A stretch of DNA of 64,000 nucleotides from Panaeolus papilionaceus (taxonomy: Eukaryota > Basidiomycota > Agaricomycetes > Agaricales): the NCBI GenBank assembly GCA_015501605.1, contig JADNRZ010000002.1, positions 186,001 to 250,000 on the forward strand, given 5' to 3'. Each line of letters opens with the position of its first letter. Positions within the stretch are counted from its first letter, which is position 1. The notes under the pieces are model-generated. The model searched no databases and was not told where the DNA came from. It saw only the letters and a list, made by a program, of their open reading frames with translations. Position numbers and translations under genes: made by a program. Positions 1-12,959 of the stretch are shown here, piece after piece.

Positions 1-51
1 ATCTGACTCTATCGTTTCTACTTAATTTAAACTCATCCCCGCTTCTTGCAG

Positions 52-410
52 TTATTTTATCATGTCCCGGGTACGAAACTACCTCATCCATTATGAACAA
101 CTCAAGTATGCCTTGGCCCTTCTGTCATTCGACCGTTCAGAATCGGGTGTAGTCAGCTCCAATAAGCAGTTGGATAACGAGATTCTCAAGCTCATCGTGA
201 ATAAAGGGCTGGAGTATGATTTCATGGCAGGAGTGGAGCGGTTCACAATCAAGAAAGGCAAGTGTTGTTTGGAATATTGTTGGTTCTCAGTTTGACAACA
301 TACTTACCCTCCCACTCCTATTCACAGAGTACATTGGCACAGGCGGAGTTTTCAAGCAGCTATGAGCCATGCACAATCTACTTTGGGCTCGACCATTTCC
401 TGGTACGATG
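52..410 (+). CDS. Internal exons of an unidentified gene (5' part outside window)
   Basis: Two exons fit together in frame: 52-261, preceded by a pyrimidine-rich tract and a CAG acceptor, and 328-410, ending at a GTATGT donor; the 66-nt intron between them has a GTGTTG donor and CACAG acceptor. The frame is open upstream of the first ATG (62), so the real start probably lies left of the window. The readable peptide is about 97 residues, hydrophilic and probably helical, with no motif I recognise. No convincing exon follows 410, so the gene may be truncated, or its last exon may be very small. The splice geometry is what supports coding; the function is unknown. Confidence 0.4.
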
Positions 411-2800
411 GTATGTACTCACCATTTAAGATGGACAACAAACAATAAGTAGTATTTGCAATGCATCACGATTGGGTAGTGACAGACGCCTCTCATTGAT
501 TGAACATTATCGCAAACTGCTAGTTGCCTGCTGCACTTTTCTTCACATCCATCCCCTTTTGTCGTGGTGAGGCCTAAATTGGCCATCAAGTGGCAGGGAG
601 TGACGAGATGTTGCTTTCCTAAGATGGTTCAACCTGTAGTTAGAGATGTCATTCGTGGACCATGGCTCGAAGGATGCGTTGTACTCTACCCATCCTAAGT
701 ACACTACAGCTCAATGATAAGCTCTCACTGATCATGATGCGGTCAACGACCAGCATTTACCGGTTCCTTTGCGACTGGCACATTTAATGTGATGACTTTA
801 CAGGGTTCTTGGGATATTTTTTTTTTTAAATTACGGGGATTATCATAATAACCTCAACTCGAATGTGGTCTGCTATGACTCATAATGAAACGCCGACACC
901 ACCTGGGGGACTAGGACGGTCACTCAACGGCTTCCGATCCAACCTAAATAGGTCAATTTCTAGGACATCCTGGGCACATCGAGTAGCTGGATAACGCCCA
1001 ACTCGCGCGCGTTGGTGACTTTTGGGATAGAGATATGTAGCCCAGATACCTCTCGGACAGCCCCAAAAGGGTATAGCATGTCCCTTTTCCTTTTCGTTGC
1101 CTTCTGACCCGGCTCTCATCCGTGGTACTTGTTCTAAACGATACTAAAAGCTAAAGCCTACGACCAGAGAAATTAAACACGCGTACCCCTGTTAGGCGTC
1201 ATTCGTAATACCCTAATCATACACATTGCGCTCGAAGTGTACAAGCCCATTTGTGCACCACCAACGAAAGCAACTCTACGAATCTTCCTTTTAAAGTGGG
1301 ATAAAAGACGACGAGTCAACAAGTACATAGTCCTTTCAGGCTCTCGGGAGCAATCGTTTTAGATTGTGTTACTTACATGCATACGTTGGACAACGGGTGG
1401 ACATATGCGCCGATAAACCCGTGACCTTCTCGTGTAGCCTGTAGGTCGCCGGGGCGCCCTGGAAGGTGCTCTGGAAGACGTACTTACGGCTTCTTAAATG
1501 CCTACATAAATGAATCGGATGTATATCGATTCTTCAATGTGAAGGGGATTGATCGACTAGTTGTCATTTGCTATATGTGGACATTTTGCAACACCCATCT
1601 TATCAATGGCGAGGAGTCTTGGATGACATACGGCAGGCTGGACCCACTGTGAGACGTGAATAGCCATGGTTAGGTGTGACGTATACCAGATCTTGTCATC
1701 CTAGCGCCAGACCCTTGTCCTCCAGGTCCAAGTGCGCGCGTAAAGGGGCAGGCTAACGCGTTATGCTAGGGCCGCGATGCAGGGTTCAAGTTTAAATCAT
1801 TTCTACTCGCGTCACCGCCGCGCGTATTGCTTAAACCTCATAACTTTGGCAATCCGTGGCAAGTCATACTACTCGTGAGGGTGATGGATAGATATAACAT
1901 TGGCTCGAATTATACGAGGACCAGAAGGAACAAACCGTTCAGAGTGTAATAGCGTTCTCTAAACAGTGTTAAACTCGGGCCGTGTCTTCGGGCTTGCCAT
2001 TCAAATTGTTGACATATTGCGCTCCTTCTATGCCTACTTCAGCGACACATGATGTGATCGACTCATTCATTTGTTCCTTTATCCGAAGTGGGCAGTATTT
2101 GGTTAGCCCGTGTCCAACTTGATCTCGCAACGAGGGTCATGGAGCTGACGCTAATTGTCTCCTTCAAGTCCTATGAGTAACGCGCCTCGAACTGGCAAAA
2201 TCGAAATGTCTCGCGATAGAATATGCCTAGTGAGGTAAAATGTACCGCAGAGTTCCATAGCCTATATTCTCTTGGAGTTTAGAGAACGGAGTCTGCTGCG
2301 CATCTGAGCCTAGGCTGAAGTATGAACTCGTTCGGATCTACAGCAACGACACTCAGCATAAGGCTAAATGGGGTCCTGTCAACGAGCTGTGATAAGAAAG
2401 GACGCGTACCCCCAAAAAACTAAATCTGCGACCTTGGATAACCGGCCATTGGAATGAGCTGATTGCGATCGATGAAAAGAGATAATACAGGCGCCCTCGG
2501 CCTGGAGACATGTCTATTAGTCGCCGAAATTGGCCGTCAAATGAATCTAACATCATGCAATGTGGCCTAAACGCACGCCCTCTTGTGACATCTGACAGTG
2601 AGTGAAGGGCTTACATGTTCAGTAGCTGACATGTCAACAAAGTATGGTTGTGGGCAAGACGGATTTTGAAACCACGTTACATATGTGATGGTTGTGAAGG
2701 GTGGAAGGGTGATGGCTCCAAGCTTTCTAAAAGTACCGAGGGAGGGCCCCTGTCCAAGATTCGTGGAGCGTCAACAAAGATTCCCGTTGAGAATGGTGCT
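411..2800. other. Gene-poor block, no supported feature
   Basis: About 2.4 kb in which no reading frame exceeds roughly 80 codons and no chain of exons with matching splice phases can be built. I see no tRNA, no terminal repeats and no transposase-like reading frame. A poly-T run lies near 818-828. Base composition looks close to random. Confidence 0.5.
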
Positions 2801-2818
2801 TTGCCCTGGTAAACGCAC

Positions 2819-2826
2819 TATATATA
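2819..2826 (+). promoter_or_regulatory. TATA box
   Basis: A TATATATA octamer lies about 95 bp upstream of the ATG at 2914, a usual distance for a TATA element in fungal promoters. It is the only strong TATA-like element just ahead of this gene. Confidence 0.45.
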
Positions 2827-2913
2827 CCTGGTTAATACCCAGCTCATGGATACTCAGAACCTCTCTAAATCGCAATTATTCGGCTACCGTCAGTGATCGA
2901 ATCTCTCACAGCC

Positions 2914-3939
2914 ATGTCTCACAGAACGGACACTACCATCATGCTCGACTACGATGCATCAAATGTTGACGGGACACCCGCTTCGGTGGCAAACGCGTCC
3001 GTGGAGCAAAGCAATACAGAAAATCACTGTCAGCGCACGACTCGTCCGAGGACGCTCCCGAACAGACTCGCTAACTTGAAAGGTGCAAAAGAGGTATGTG
3101 GTCATTCGAGAAGCTTGACGTCGACTAATCGTGATCTTCCCTATAGCACTTTATTGTCAACGGAGAAAAATGGGTTGATAATCCTACTTCTGCGAGCCAA
3201 AAGTTGGTACTGCTTCTTTGCATCGAAATCCAGTGTTGATCAAGGCACTTCTAGACCAAAGAAGCAACCCACCGCTCAACCACACTCAGCGCCTTCAGTG
3301 AGACCCATATTGCCTGCACTCCATAACACGGTGCAAGGTGTTCCCCTTGTCGGGCAGTCTGAAGAAGCATCGTTAAACCCCCACAACACGCCCCTCGACC
3401 AAGGCCCGTCAACAGGCACGTTTCATTTTAGCACCAATATCCATGACCCACTCGATTCAGGGTCTGCGATATCTCTCGAGACCTACGCACACATTGAGGC
3501 GTATATGCCACCCCCGAGTCAGAGCTCAAGCCGCATGGCGCCACGGGACTTTGCCAGCGTCCAAAATCGCCCGGCCACCAATTCCGTCCATTTCTGTGCT
3601 CAGCCCCATAACCATTATCGCCCACAAGCAGTTGCGCTGAAAATGCCTGCGGCTACCCCAGATCTGAGCTTCGACCCTTATTCGGCATCCCAGTTACCAG
3701 TGCCGCGCCAGTCTGCGTATGAAGTCGTGCCCCAAATGACTGCATCTGACTCCTATCAGATGGACTGGGAATCCTCGGCTAATGCCGTTGATGGCGCTCA
3801 TCCAGTCCATCTGATGGCTCAGCTGCACTCTGGTCCGCTAGACGCTGGTATGCTTGGGTCTCAACCTCAACTCCAGTCTATTTTGGAGGCTTGGGATGAT
3901 TTCGTACAAGGTCCACACGCTATCGCGATGGAACGCTGA
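2914..3939 (+). CDS. Hypothetical low-complexity protein
   Basis: Unrecognised protein. The frame is open from 2893, but the first ATG is 2914. A 53-nt intron (3094-3146, GTATGT donor, CTAAT branch-like site, CTATAG acceptor) is well formed. Removing it needs a second intron, best 3207-3264, to return to the long downstream frame; the exons 2914-3093, 3147-3206 and 3265-3939 then close as 304 aa. An unspliced read-through ORF is the alternative. The first 60 residues are polar; exon 2 encodes HFIVNGEKWVDNPTSASQ; the rest is rich in Pro, Ser, Gln and His with no signal peptide or membrane segment, suggesting a disordered, possibly nuclear, protein. No domain is claimed. Confidence 0.5.
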   Translation: MSHRTDTTIMLDYDASNVDGTPASVANASVEQSNTENHCQRTTRPRTLPNRLANLKGAKEVCGHSRSLTSTNRDLPYSTLLSTEKNGLIILLLRAKSWYCFFASKSSVDQGTSRPKKQPTAQPHSAPSVRPILPALHNTVQGVPLVGQSEEASLNPHNTPLDQGPSTGTFHFSTNIHDPLDSGSAISLETYAHIEAYMPPPSQSSSRMAPRDFASVQNRPATNSVHFCAQPHNHYRPQAVALKMPAATPDLSFDPYSASQLPVPRQSAYEVVPQMTASDSYQMDWESSANAVDGAHPVHLMAQLHSGPLDAGMLGSQPQLQSILEAWDDFVQGPHAIAMER

Positions 3940-5113
3940 GCACATTGCGGGAAGTACGACTTGTTGTCAGTCTTTGTGCAGGTGGCGACTTCCCCTGCCA
4001 ATTCAGAGGATACTTCCATTTTTACCCCTTCTCATCCATTTCCCCTCTCTTGAAGCCGTCTACTCATGCCCCATTGTTATTCATTCTCGATCAGGGATGA
4101 TGTTTGATCCCTTTTTCTATGTGTGCTTACCTGCGTCTTTTTGTTCCTGGGCCATTACCTAACTTATTGGCGTCCCTTCGTAAACGCAAAACCATAAAAA
4201 AAGTATTTTTCGTGTATATATATATACAAAAAAAGATATATTGGAAAACCTGGTGTGGTTATATGCCTTCCCCCTTCATGTCGAAATACAACCAAATAAA
4301 GTGAAGAACCGCCTCGTTGACAATGCCAAGTTAGACGGCCAACTGGTAAAGTGGACAGAGAGAACGGAGTGAAGAGTATACCGGTACAGAACAGTGTTCT
4401 GACAGCTTCTGATGCCATAATAAAAGCATGTCGGATGACTTTACGTGGGATAAAAACCAAACCAGATTTGCGCAGGTCAGGACATGTACAGGAGGAGCGT
4501 GGTCCACTTTTTTATAATCACTGTGAAGAAGGGCAAAACCCTGGCAAAACCCTTGCTTTGTCATGAATCTATTAAAACGACTTGACCCGGAAGAGAAGGA
4601 GATAGCGAGGGTTCGATGTGACCCCTTCGAGATAAAACAGACGCGGACGACTCGGAGCCTTACAGCATGTATACATAGTGTCAAGGTGTGTCATGAGCAG
4701 CTGATGCAACCCTGGAGAGATATTTTGCTTGCTTTGGGCGTTGGACATTTATACGAAGACATAACGGTGATGTTCGACCTTAAACAAAAATATATACAAT
4801 AAGAAACGTAAACGATGACAATTGCGGCATGTATCTATGTAAGTAAGCATGAGTGTTTGATTCGAGAGAAGAAAGGGGGATATGAGATATGAAATTGAAT
4901 GATAATGCAATGCGAATGAAAGCGTGATAAGAATCCGTCCACAAACCACGAGGAGCATATAGAAATGACGAAAAGAAGAAAACTGTGCCAAAAGATCCAG
5001 ACTGAGATGTGTCCGCAGACAGGATTTGAAAAAGGTGCAAGAGGCAAAGAGCACGGGAAAAAAATATCAAGCACAACGAAAAAAACGCGCTAAACGCGTA
5101 GGATTTCTAACTT
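3940..5113. other. Intergenic region between convergent genes
   Basis: Holds the 3' flanks of the plus-strand hypothetical gene and the minus-strand MAU2 gene. There is A/T-rich sequence with a short (TA)n stretch near 4214-4226. The small ORFs on both strands lack splice support and similarity to anything I recognise. Confidence 0.5.
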
Positions 5114-7712
5114 CTATCGTTTCGTTGGTGTGTCCCCTCCGGCAAACCCAACACCACTGCCACCCATCCGCGCGGCTCTTCTCCTCACCCTCTCCACTGC
5201 ACCCCTCAATTTCTCATTCACCCAAGCCTGTTGCACCACAGCCGCCTCATCAGCCGCTCTCTTCTTCAACTCCAAATTTCGCTCGCCTATCCACAAGCGG
5301 AGGTAGGCATTACCAACTCCATCGGAAAGGTCTGATCTCTTCGATTTGTCTGAAGCTGACTTGGGAGTGGGAGTTAGGTTGGTATTGGACATATTTGCTT
5401 TCGTCGGCGTTTGGTCCGACGATGATGAAGATTTGGGTTGGGCTCCTAACCCCGCTGCAAGTTGATCGGCGGTCGCAAGCATTGCTTCCGTGTGTTGAGG
5501 TGCCGTGTGCAGATACTGCCCTGCAATGAGGGAGAGGATAAGTGGTCGGAGGTGATTGTCCTGTGAGGACGTGCAAAGGTTTAAGGCCTGCCGCAGGTAC
5601 GCTCTAGATACGAATTTCAAGGTTAGCAAAACCGAAAAGTATCTACAAATGGGGGTAACTACTCACTTGGCCTCCAGAAACTCGCCAGTCAGGCATGCTC
5701 CAATTACACACCCCACAGCTTGAAGCGTTCCACCTAGTCCCTCTGTCATCTTCACAACACCTATACTCATCTGTTTCAAAGCCTCCAATTCTTCTGCTCT
5801 TTTTTCTTCATCTGTAATGTCGCACAAACACCCGATCCGCAGCCAAACTTCGCCAGCTAATGCAGAGGTATAAACAAAAGAGTCGTCAATGCCTTCATCC
5901 GCCTCTTCTGCTTGCATATTGCCACCGTCAGAACGAGGACGTGATAAGTGAGCAGCTACACGATAGCACTTCAATGCTCTTGCAATGTTTCCCAGGGCGT
6001 GTGCAAGGTGCGCTTGATGCATCGTTATTCGACCACAGTAAGTTGCGAACAGATTATGGGACCGGGTAAAAGCAACAAGTTCAGAGAGTCGCTATAGGAA
6101 AATTGTCAATAAACAAATAAATTTGTAGAAAGGAAATTGAGTACCCTTTCTGCTTCACTGAATTCACTGCGACAAATCGTTACCTAGGAGGGAAATCAAG
6201 GTTAGTACGTAGGGCGATTGGAATTATTTGGAAACGTACACCAACGAGCTCGCATAACATATCCGCCTTTATTTTATGCATTCTGAGGTAAATTGCGTCC
6301 AGGTCATCTTGCGAGGACCATGTTGGCACTGAATTATCATCGACAGTGAGATATAAGCAAGACAGAAGTGAGAAGAAGACAACCTACTTTCGATCTCCCT
6401 CTTGATGTCCCTTTCAAGAGCACTAACACCTTCACCCGCAAATAATTTACGTTTAGGTTTACGACCGACCGGATCCCGTTTTGAAATGGAACTGATGAGG
6501 AATGCCAGATTTAGAATGACGCGGGGATGAGTAACCTGGACTTGAAGAGGAGTAGAATTCGCAAGAGGGATCTGTAAAATAGCAACTATAAATTAACAAC
6601 TGGGAGTCAGAGAGCGGCCATTAAGAGAAATACACACATCAACGACTCCGCAAGGTCCCAAAGCACTCAAGGCCCCACTATCCAGCATATCGTGTAACCT
6701 CTTCATTCTAGGCTGCGTCGCATCTCCATCTCCCACATGGGTGTAGAAAATTAAACCGTATATGAGAACGTGAATTCTCAGCACTTTCATAACATCGCTT
6801 GTTGGTGTCATTTCAGTCTGCTCTGTTGGCGATACTTCTGCAGCGACGGGGAATGTGATGTCGTGGGCATCTTCAGCACGCTGTAACGCATGTCCGAAAC
6901 GAGTCCATAGTCCGTGGTACATCAGCTCTCGTAGTTCCAGAACGAGTGCCAGTCGGGATACATCCCCATGTTCGTTATGAGACGCGAGATCGTGAAGCTC
7001 TCTGATAGCTGATAGAGGCTTGAGACTGGCATCCCCCGAAGACACCGCCGCGCTTCCAATTGATAGGCTTGTTATATAGGCGAGATGTGAAGCGTATAGT
7101 TCGTGTGCTTGAGTACTTTGTGTCGTGTATAAAGTTATGCTGCGTTTGAGGGATGTTGTAGCTAGTTTGTGGTTTCCTTGGTGTGATGATAGACGTGCAG
7201 AGAGCCGCATTATGCGAGGTTGGTAGACATTTAACGTTGGGTGCTAATGACGCTCATTAGTTTTTAATCCGTTAAATTGCACACATTACCAACTCACCTT
7301 AGACGCAATCAATGTCTATTCCAAGAAAATGATAATATTAGCTCCTTCAATCCACCGTTCAAGAATGCAAACGACTCACAGCTTTCGTAATAGCCTTCTC
7401 GACTTCACTCTCTATACCAGGTTCGTCCAACCCTATCCTAAACCCCAACTCCGCCAATTCCGTCCATGCGCGACACTCAGCATTTACATCAAGGCCTCCC
7501 AATGCCAAACATTTCCTCAGCGCCAATAATGATAAGAAAAGAGACCGTGAATGATGCCTGTGCCCTGGTGGGTGCTGAAGGAGAGTTGGCAAGGAAAGTA
7601 ATAATATATGCTGCGGCAGACGCGTCGTCGGCACTGCTAGAGGTGGTATTTCTTCTGGTGACGACGAGAACTTCGTTCTCTTGCAAGGCCGGGGGTTGTC
7701 GTCGACAGACAT
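5114..7712 (-). CDS. Cohesin loading factor MAU2/Scc4-like
   Basis: Eight exons close exactly: 7712-7380, 7315-7298 (18-nt micro-exon), 7243-6638, 6571-6388, 6328-6240, 6183-6145, 6091-5667, 5603-5114, giving 727 aa. Family knowledge: Scc4/MAU2 is a TPR-like helical scaffold that binds Scc2/NIPBL and loads cohesin onto chromatin. Visible support: the helical repeat IASKHPTLNVYQPRIMRLSA after the micro-exon, the THPRVILNLAFLISSISKRD segment, and the C-terminal LRPLILSLIAGQYLHTAPQH block that resembles the conserved end of fungal cohesin-loading (PF10345-type) proteins. A KRTKF basic patch lies near the N-terminus and a Ser/Lys-rich linker is near the C-terminus. Length agrees with the family. 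The start is the first ATG of the open frame. Function is inferred from sequence pattern, not a search. Confidence 0.85.
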
Positions 7713-8327
7713 GACGGTTGGGAATTAATGACGATGAAGCCTGTCACACACTTCACGCGTGCAGGTGTGACGAGTCGTGTCTGTCACAACGGTCCGGCTG
7801 GAAATGGGGGACCGGTTTGCCGAAACCCCTGAGAGCCATGCAGACTGGTTCAAGTTGGCAACATACCGCCTCATACAAATCCTGAAAGAAAGACCATAAG
7901 TAGCTCTAAGAATAAAAATTCGGCCATCTTCTCGCAAAATAAATTTCGTGATAGACGATGGAGTCGGAAATTCGCAAGGGACAGGAGTTGGAAGCGAGGC
8001 CTTCAGAGGTGACTAGATTGACAAGCACTCAATAAGGTAGCGAGGTTGGGAGGAAGTGAATATATATCTGAATAACTAATAACTAACTACTATGAAAAGT
8101 ACAATGAAATACCGGATCGCAAGATCGATGTCAGATTCACCGTGATGCAGGAATGTAATAAGTTAAAATGAATGATAAGAGGGAACCCATATATTAATTA
8201 AAGGCGATCCCCATGCAAGTCCCGAGCGCCCATACTTAGTAGGTCACTTTATATAGAAGTAATATTAACCTCTATATTAGTTCCGGCCCTGTCCGGATCC
8301 AGCGCCAGGCTGCCCAGTTTGTCCAGA
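7713..8327. other. MAU2 promoter and 3' flank of the next gene
   Basis: About 0.6 kb upstream of MAU2 and downstream of the His-rich gene. No open frame with splice support; an A/T-rich stretch at about 8060-8200. Confidence 0.5.
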
Positions 8328-8992
8328 CTACGCTTGCTGAGGCTGTTGCTTCTGCTTCTTGTGGTGATGGTGATGCTTCTTCTTCTTCTGGTGATGCTGT
8401 TCCTGTCCATTCTGTCCGGGCTGGGCACCGCTACTTCCACCTGCAGGAGGAGCGTCAGGGGAGGCAGCGAGTGTATCAGCGCCTGGAGTAGTAGCACCCG
8501 CAGCTGCGGGTTCAGAAGCGGGTGTGTCGCGCCTGAGTAGCCTATTCTCAAGCTCTTCTACCAGCTCGCGAGTTGTAAGCTCCGAAAGGATATTAGAACG
8601 AGCGTAGAATTCCTCGAGGACATCGTAGGCGCGTTTGGCTTTTCCATGTCCATGCCCATGTCCGTGGCCGTGTCCTTGGTGCTTGTGGTGTCCACTGGCG
8701 GGAGCACCCCCCATGGCGCCTCCTCCTGCACCAGCAGCGTCAGGCATCATAGCGCCAGGGCCAGATTGACCTGCGGATGGGTTCTGCACATCTGCTGCGT
8801 CATCACGGCTCCAGAACGCGTCAAACGCTTCACGGGCTGCCAGACCGTCGTAGTCGTCATCCATCCAAGCCTGTATACAGAAAAAGAGCGTCAATGGTAC
8901 GCCATGCTTTAGATAGAGATTAATCATACATGTGCGCTAGCGAACATCATGCTGATAGCAACGAAGGAAGATAGTGCTCGGGAAACTTTCAT
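8328..8992 (-). CDS. Small secreted His-rich protein with dibasic processing sites
   Basis: Two exons, 8992-8930 and 8870-8328, give 201 aa. The first exon encodes a clear signal peptide (MKVSRALSSFVAISMMFASA) and the intron falls right after it. The mature part begins acidic (WMDDDYDGL), continues through Gly/Ala/Pro-rich sequence into a GHGHGHGHGHGK tract, then KAKR, a short helical block (AYDVLEEFYARS to VEELENRLLRR), an Ala/Pro-rich stretch and a Lys/His/Gln tail. KAKR and LLRR are plausible Kex2-type sites that would release the helical block. The His tracts suggest metal binding. No cysteines are evident, so it is not a classic disulfide-rich effector. The family is unknown to me; secretion is well supported, processing and metal binding are inference. 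Confidence 0.75.
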
Positions 8993-10217
8993 GCTGAATT
9001 TTCGTGGTATTCAAAATGTAGTGAGATGTATGTGTATCTGTGTAATGATTTGAGGAGTGAAGAAGTTGATGATACTCTCACATCTCCTCTGTCTTCCTTT
9101 TAAACCACAAATGCCATGAAGGATTGTGGGTATGCTTGATACTGTACTCAATTGGTTGACCCATGCACAGCGTTTGCACACACACTTCATCATTGAGGGT
9201 GGCTTCGAGCCCACTCCAATTCCAAGAATACGTTCTGCCCACCACTCGTTGAATGGTACTCTGATATTGATATGATCAATCAGCCCACCTTTGCAACGTT
9301 TCAGGACAGCCCTGTATCAGACATTCTTAGCACAATACATAGTGATGACAATGATGATTGATTGACTGATGGGGATAGATAATTATAGCGCGCCTGCCCC
9401 AAGTGCAATTCAGACCAAACACTGTCGTAACTTCGGCAAAATCAGATCATTAAATTATGTATGTTCAAGAATGCCTGAAACAGAAGCGATGTCTGATTCA
9501 TTTCAATGATATTGCGGAGTAGATTGATACTCGACGCCCATAGCTATGTTCTTGACCTTTGAATCGATAAGGTCGGCTGTCATGCTAATATGCCCATACT
9601 CGATGGAAGCGGCCAGTGTTGTCATGGTCTGACAGACACTATCAATCAGTATCAGCTATAAGTATTGAATCTCTCCTATCATCGGTAAATATCATCATCG
9701 CAGCGAGATTAGAATGATTGTAGGATAGCTGGGAGTACGACGGGCAACAGGTTTCAGAGAATATTCAGTTGTTTAGATTATTGTATGTTATGTATACATA
9801 TGTTATGTGCTAGTGGGTGCGCCAAGAGCTATACTGCCGTACCATAGAGGGCTGCCGCTATCTATCTAGATAGCGATGCATTCAATACTGGAATCCAATC
9901 TTGGGCAATGTGGGCTTTCGACCTGCTGGTACTTTTGATTGAATCAATAGGTGTTGCTGCGCCTTCGGCTAAGCCTTCTATTAGCTGAACATACAATTAC
10001 CCTGCTTTGTTTCCTTTGAAGGAACTTCGAGTTCGACGGTTAGCCGGATAGCATAGATTGTAACACCCATTAGAGGAGGAGCTTGATCGTCATAACGACA
10101 TTCAAAAATAGTGCGTCGATGATACTTTAATGCAGGTAATAGTACAAATGTTCCCTAATTACATAAACGTCCCTCAGATGCGCTCAAGCTCCACGATACG
10201 CAGCACCACCCTCAAGC
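8993..10217. other. Intergenic region
   Basis: Promoter of the His-rich gene (TTTTAAA near 9099) and 3' flank of the first DUF6533 gene. No supported exon. Confidence 0.5.
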
Positions 10218-12023
10218 TTATGTCTCCTCCCGTCTCTCCTCCAGATTAATCCCCTCGTCCTCGAATTTCGCCCCCATCTCCAACCCCCTCAAGTACTCCA
10301 AACCCTCAAAATTGAAATCCTGCACAAACGTCGAGTTCGACCCTTCATTCCCATTTCCATTCCTCCTTTCCCAACTCGTCCTCCAACTCGCGCTGCTCCC
10401 TGTACTGCTTCCTTTACTCCTCGCCTGTGCCTTTGAGCCCATCTGGGTCCTTTCATCTACTGGTGCAAATTCGAGGTCCGGTAGGTGAGTGCTATGCGAG
10501 ATCCCGCTCGTCGGGCCTCGAGACTCTGACGCTGCGATTGAGCGCATGTCCAGAAGGAAGCGGGATATGAGGACGGAGGATATTAGGATTGTGAATTGGT
10601 TGAGAACCGTGCTATATAGACCCTGCCACCGCGAAAGGGAAATAGAGAGCCAATATATTAGATTAAAATATTGGGTATGAAGTAAAATAATGAATTACCT
10701 GCGGCAGCTGTAAAGCGACATTCCGGAGTCAGAACTCCCGATCAGAGAGAATGAACTTGGCACGTACGAAATACAGAATTACACCTCCCAGCTGAATACC
10801 AGTAATAACACTGAGAATCGGCTTTTTCAGCCTTTCGACAGCGGTATGTCACAGCAGATTACTTACGCGAAGTATATCGTCCCTACGAAACAAGGTCAGA
10901 CTCCTTAGTCGATACCTACGACATTTACGACGTACCACTCTTCATCATCAGCCCCACCACGCTCTGACTGTCAAGCTTTTTCAATCCCCCCGCTACTTTA
11001 ATTACCCCTATCAGCTTCCAAGTCATTATGACCAGCGCAATGATGTCGAAGACGATGAGCGAGAAGAATGTGAGGACAAAGGCTAGAACGAATGTTAGTG
11101 CACGCGATACTTCAGCAATGAGAAAGCAGAATTTCACCTCTGTCGTAGAAAGAATGAGCAAGAAATGATTAAGAAAGTGAAGCCGAAACCACCGAAGTTA
11201 ATTGTAACGCACATTGGGTTAGCTTGCTGTGTGCATGATAGTTCCACAACTTGAACCTAATTTTTTTTATTAGCGCTGAAGATAGGATCGCATCACGTTG
11301 CACGAACAACGTCGAGAACTGTGGACAGTAGCCCCAGAAGGCTTAGTAGGCCTACGAGGAAGACATTTTTGTTCGTTACAGCGTACACCCTCATCACAAA
11401 TGTCACTACGTCATTGAAAAATCGCCATATATCAGGAATACAAAATCAGACATTATTGTGAAAGGCGCACCGATGATTGGTATCCGAGTTATGATAATTG
11501 ACACCGTAAATGTGAATCGATCCCACGTGTTACAACTATTTCTCGTCAATCTCATTTCCCATTCTCCTCCTATGGAAATACGCACTATAGAGGGTTAATG
11601 AATAAATTGTGTGCGATTAACGCATGAACGCACCTGTGTAATTTCATGTTTTGTCGAAAAAATATAGAATACCTGATTCGCAATAACCGGATACCGCACG
11701 AAGAAATAGAGAACGCTTGAGGGCCTCATAAGATCCGACCATATCAGCTGCTTCTCCCGATCCAAGTTCAGCAAAATATCATAGATGTAGAGCGCTAATG
11801 GCCATCAGTCTGCGATAATTAGAAAAGAGTTAAATTCACTTCGAGAACGTACTGATTCTGGAATACGCCGCATAGGTGTTGATTTGTCTGAAAAATGAAT
11901 GATCTTCATCAAGCCAAATCCAAGATCACAACAAGCTTGACCGCACGTTTGTCTCAGACTATGGATCGATTGCGCAACAGCACGAACTGAATCGTGGTCT
12001 ATGCCAGCTAATGGTCCAGGCAT
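10218..12023 (-). CDS. DUF6533-type seven-helix membrane protein, copy 1
   Basis: Multi-exon gene. The clear first exons are 12023-11947, 11887-11853 and 11794-11673, which join in phase and encode YIYDILLNLDREKQLIWSD, the characteristic DUF6533 N-terminal motif of Agaricomycetes. Later exons read RFTFTVSIIITRIPII, VMRVYAVTNKNVFLVGLLSL and ALTFVLAFVLTFFSLIVFDI, all hydrophobic helices ending in polar turns. The C-terminal exon (to 10218) is a polar Ser/Arg/Glu-rich cytoplasmic tail of about 105 residues. The middle exon edges are uncertain. Function of DUF6533 proteins is not established; the fold looks GPCR-like. It is a tandem paralogue of the gene at 14177-15890, with the same 35-nt second exon. 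Confidence 0.75.
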
Positions 12024-12959
12024 GTGGATGCAGCAGGGTGAAAGGTGGTGTGTGGGCAGAGCAAAAGGACGAGCATGCGATCATACAAAGTCGGCATGGG
12101 ACCTTATACATGCTTCGAGCTATTTGCGCCAAAGACACTGAATAAGCCACCATGAGCGTGCACCAACGGCGCCCGACGGCTCTCATACAGCCTTTTGAAG
12201 GGTGGGATAACTTGTTCTATAATTAGCGCAAGTTATCGTAAAATAGACCGAATCGCACGCGAAGACTGTGTGCTATTGAGTTGCGGGGAAGTTCTGGCTT
12301 GTTTCCAGTAAGACTCGAGCGGTGCCAATGCTTCTGTCGCCGGCTTTGAGCCATGGTGGTATTAAACGACGACTTCTGGTGCATGTTTTAATGATAGACA
12401 GGAAAGGACGACGGTGATTGGAGAAGCTCATGGGGTGTCTCTAGTAGAGAGTGTATTTGCCTTATTTGAGGGAAATCAAATAGTGGAGCGTTTACTGCTC
12501 CCGGTCGACAGAAACCATCACATATTGCCGTTCGGAGTCAATAACTGTTGGTCCAGACTAGCGTATCGAATGGTGTTATCACCGCCGATTAACGCAGCCA
12601 ATGGTGATATAATTCAGCCCACTTATGGTCGGACACAAACTCGTGAGTTAGTAAAGCTACCAGTAAAAATCATGAAGTGTCTGCAATGAGAAGTGGAGAT
12701 TGTCACCTGCCAAGCGGATCATTTCGATTGAGCGGAAGAGTCCACCGGCGCCTGATTATCACGTACCTGAGACAACACAATTCTTGGCAATCACGCAAAT
12801 AGTTGATACTTCTTGGCCTGGATGCAAAAATTGAATATTTACGTTATTTATGGGAGTGTTTAGTCAAGTTGGGTGTCTAAAGTACATGCATATAATTATT
12901 AGCAAGGACATTCTCGAATATCCAATCCTCCCAATGCCGGTCATCAGCAAAAAACCGGG

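Noticed and set aside
8319..8540. Leu-rich plus ORF as a membrane peptide
   Set aside because: It is the antisense of the Lys/His/Gln-rich tail codons of the secreted protein.
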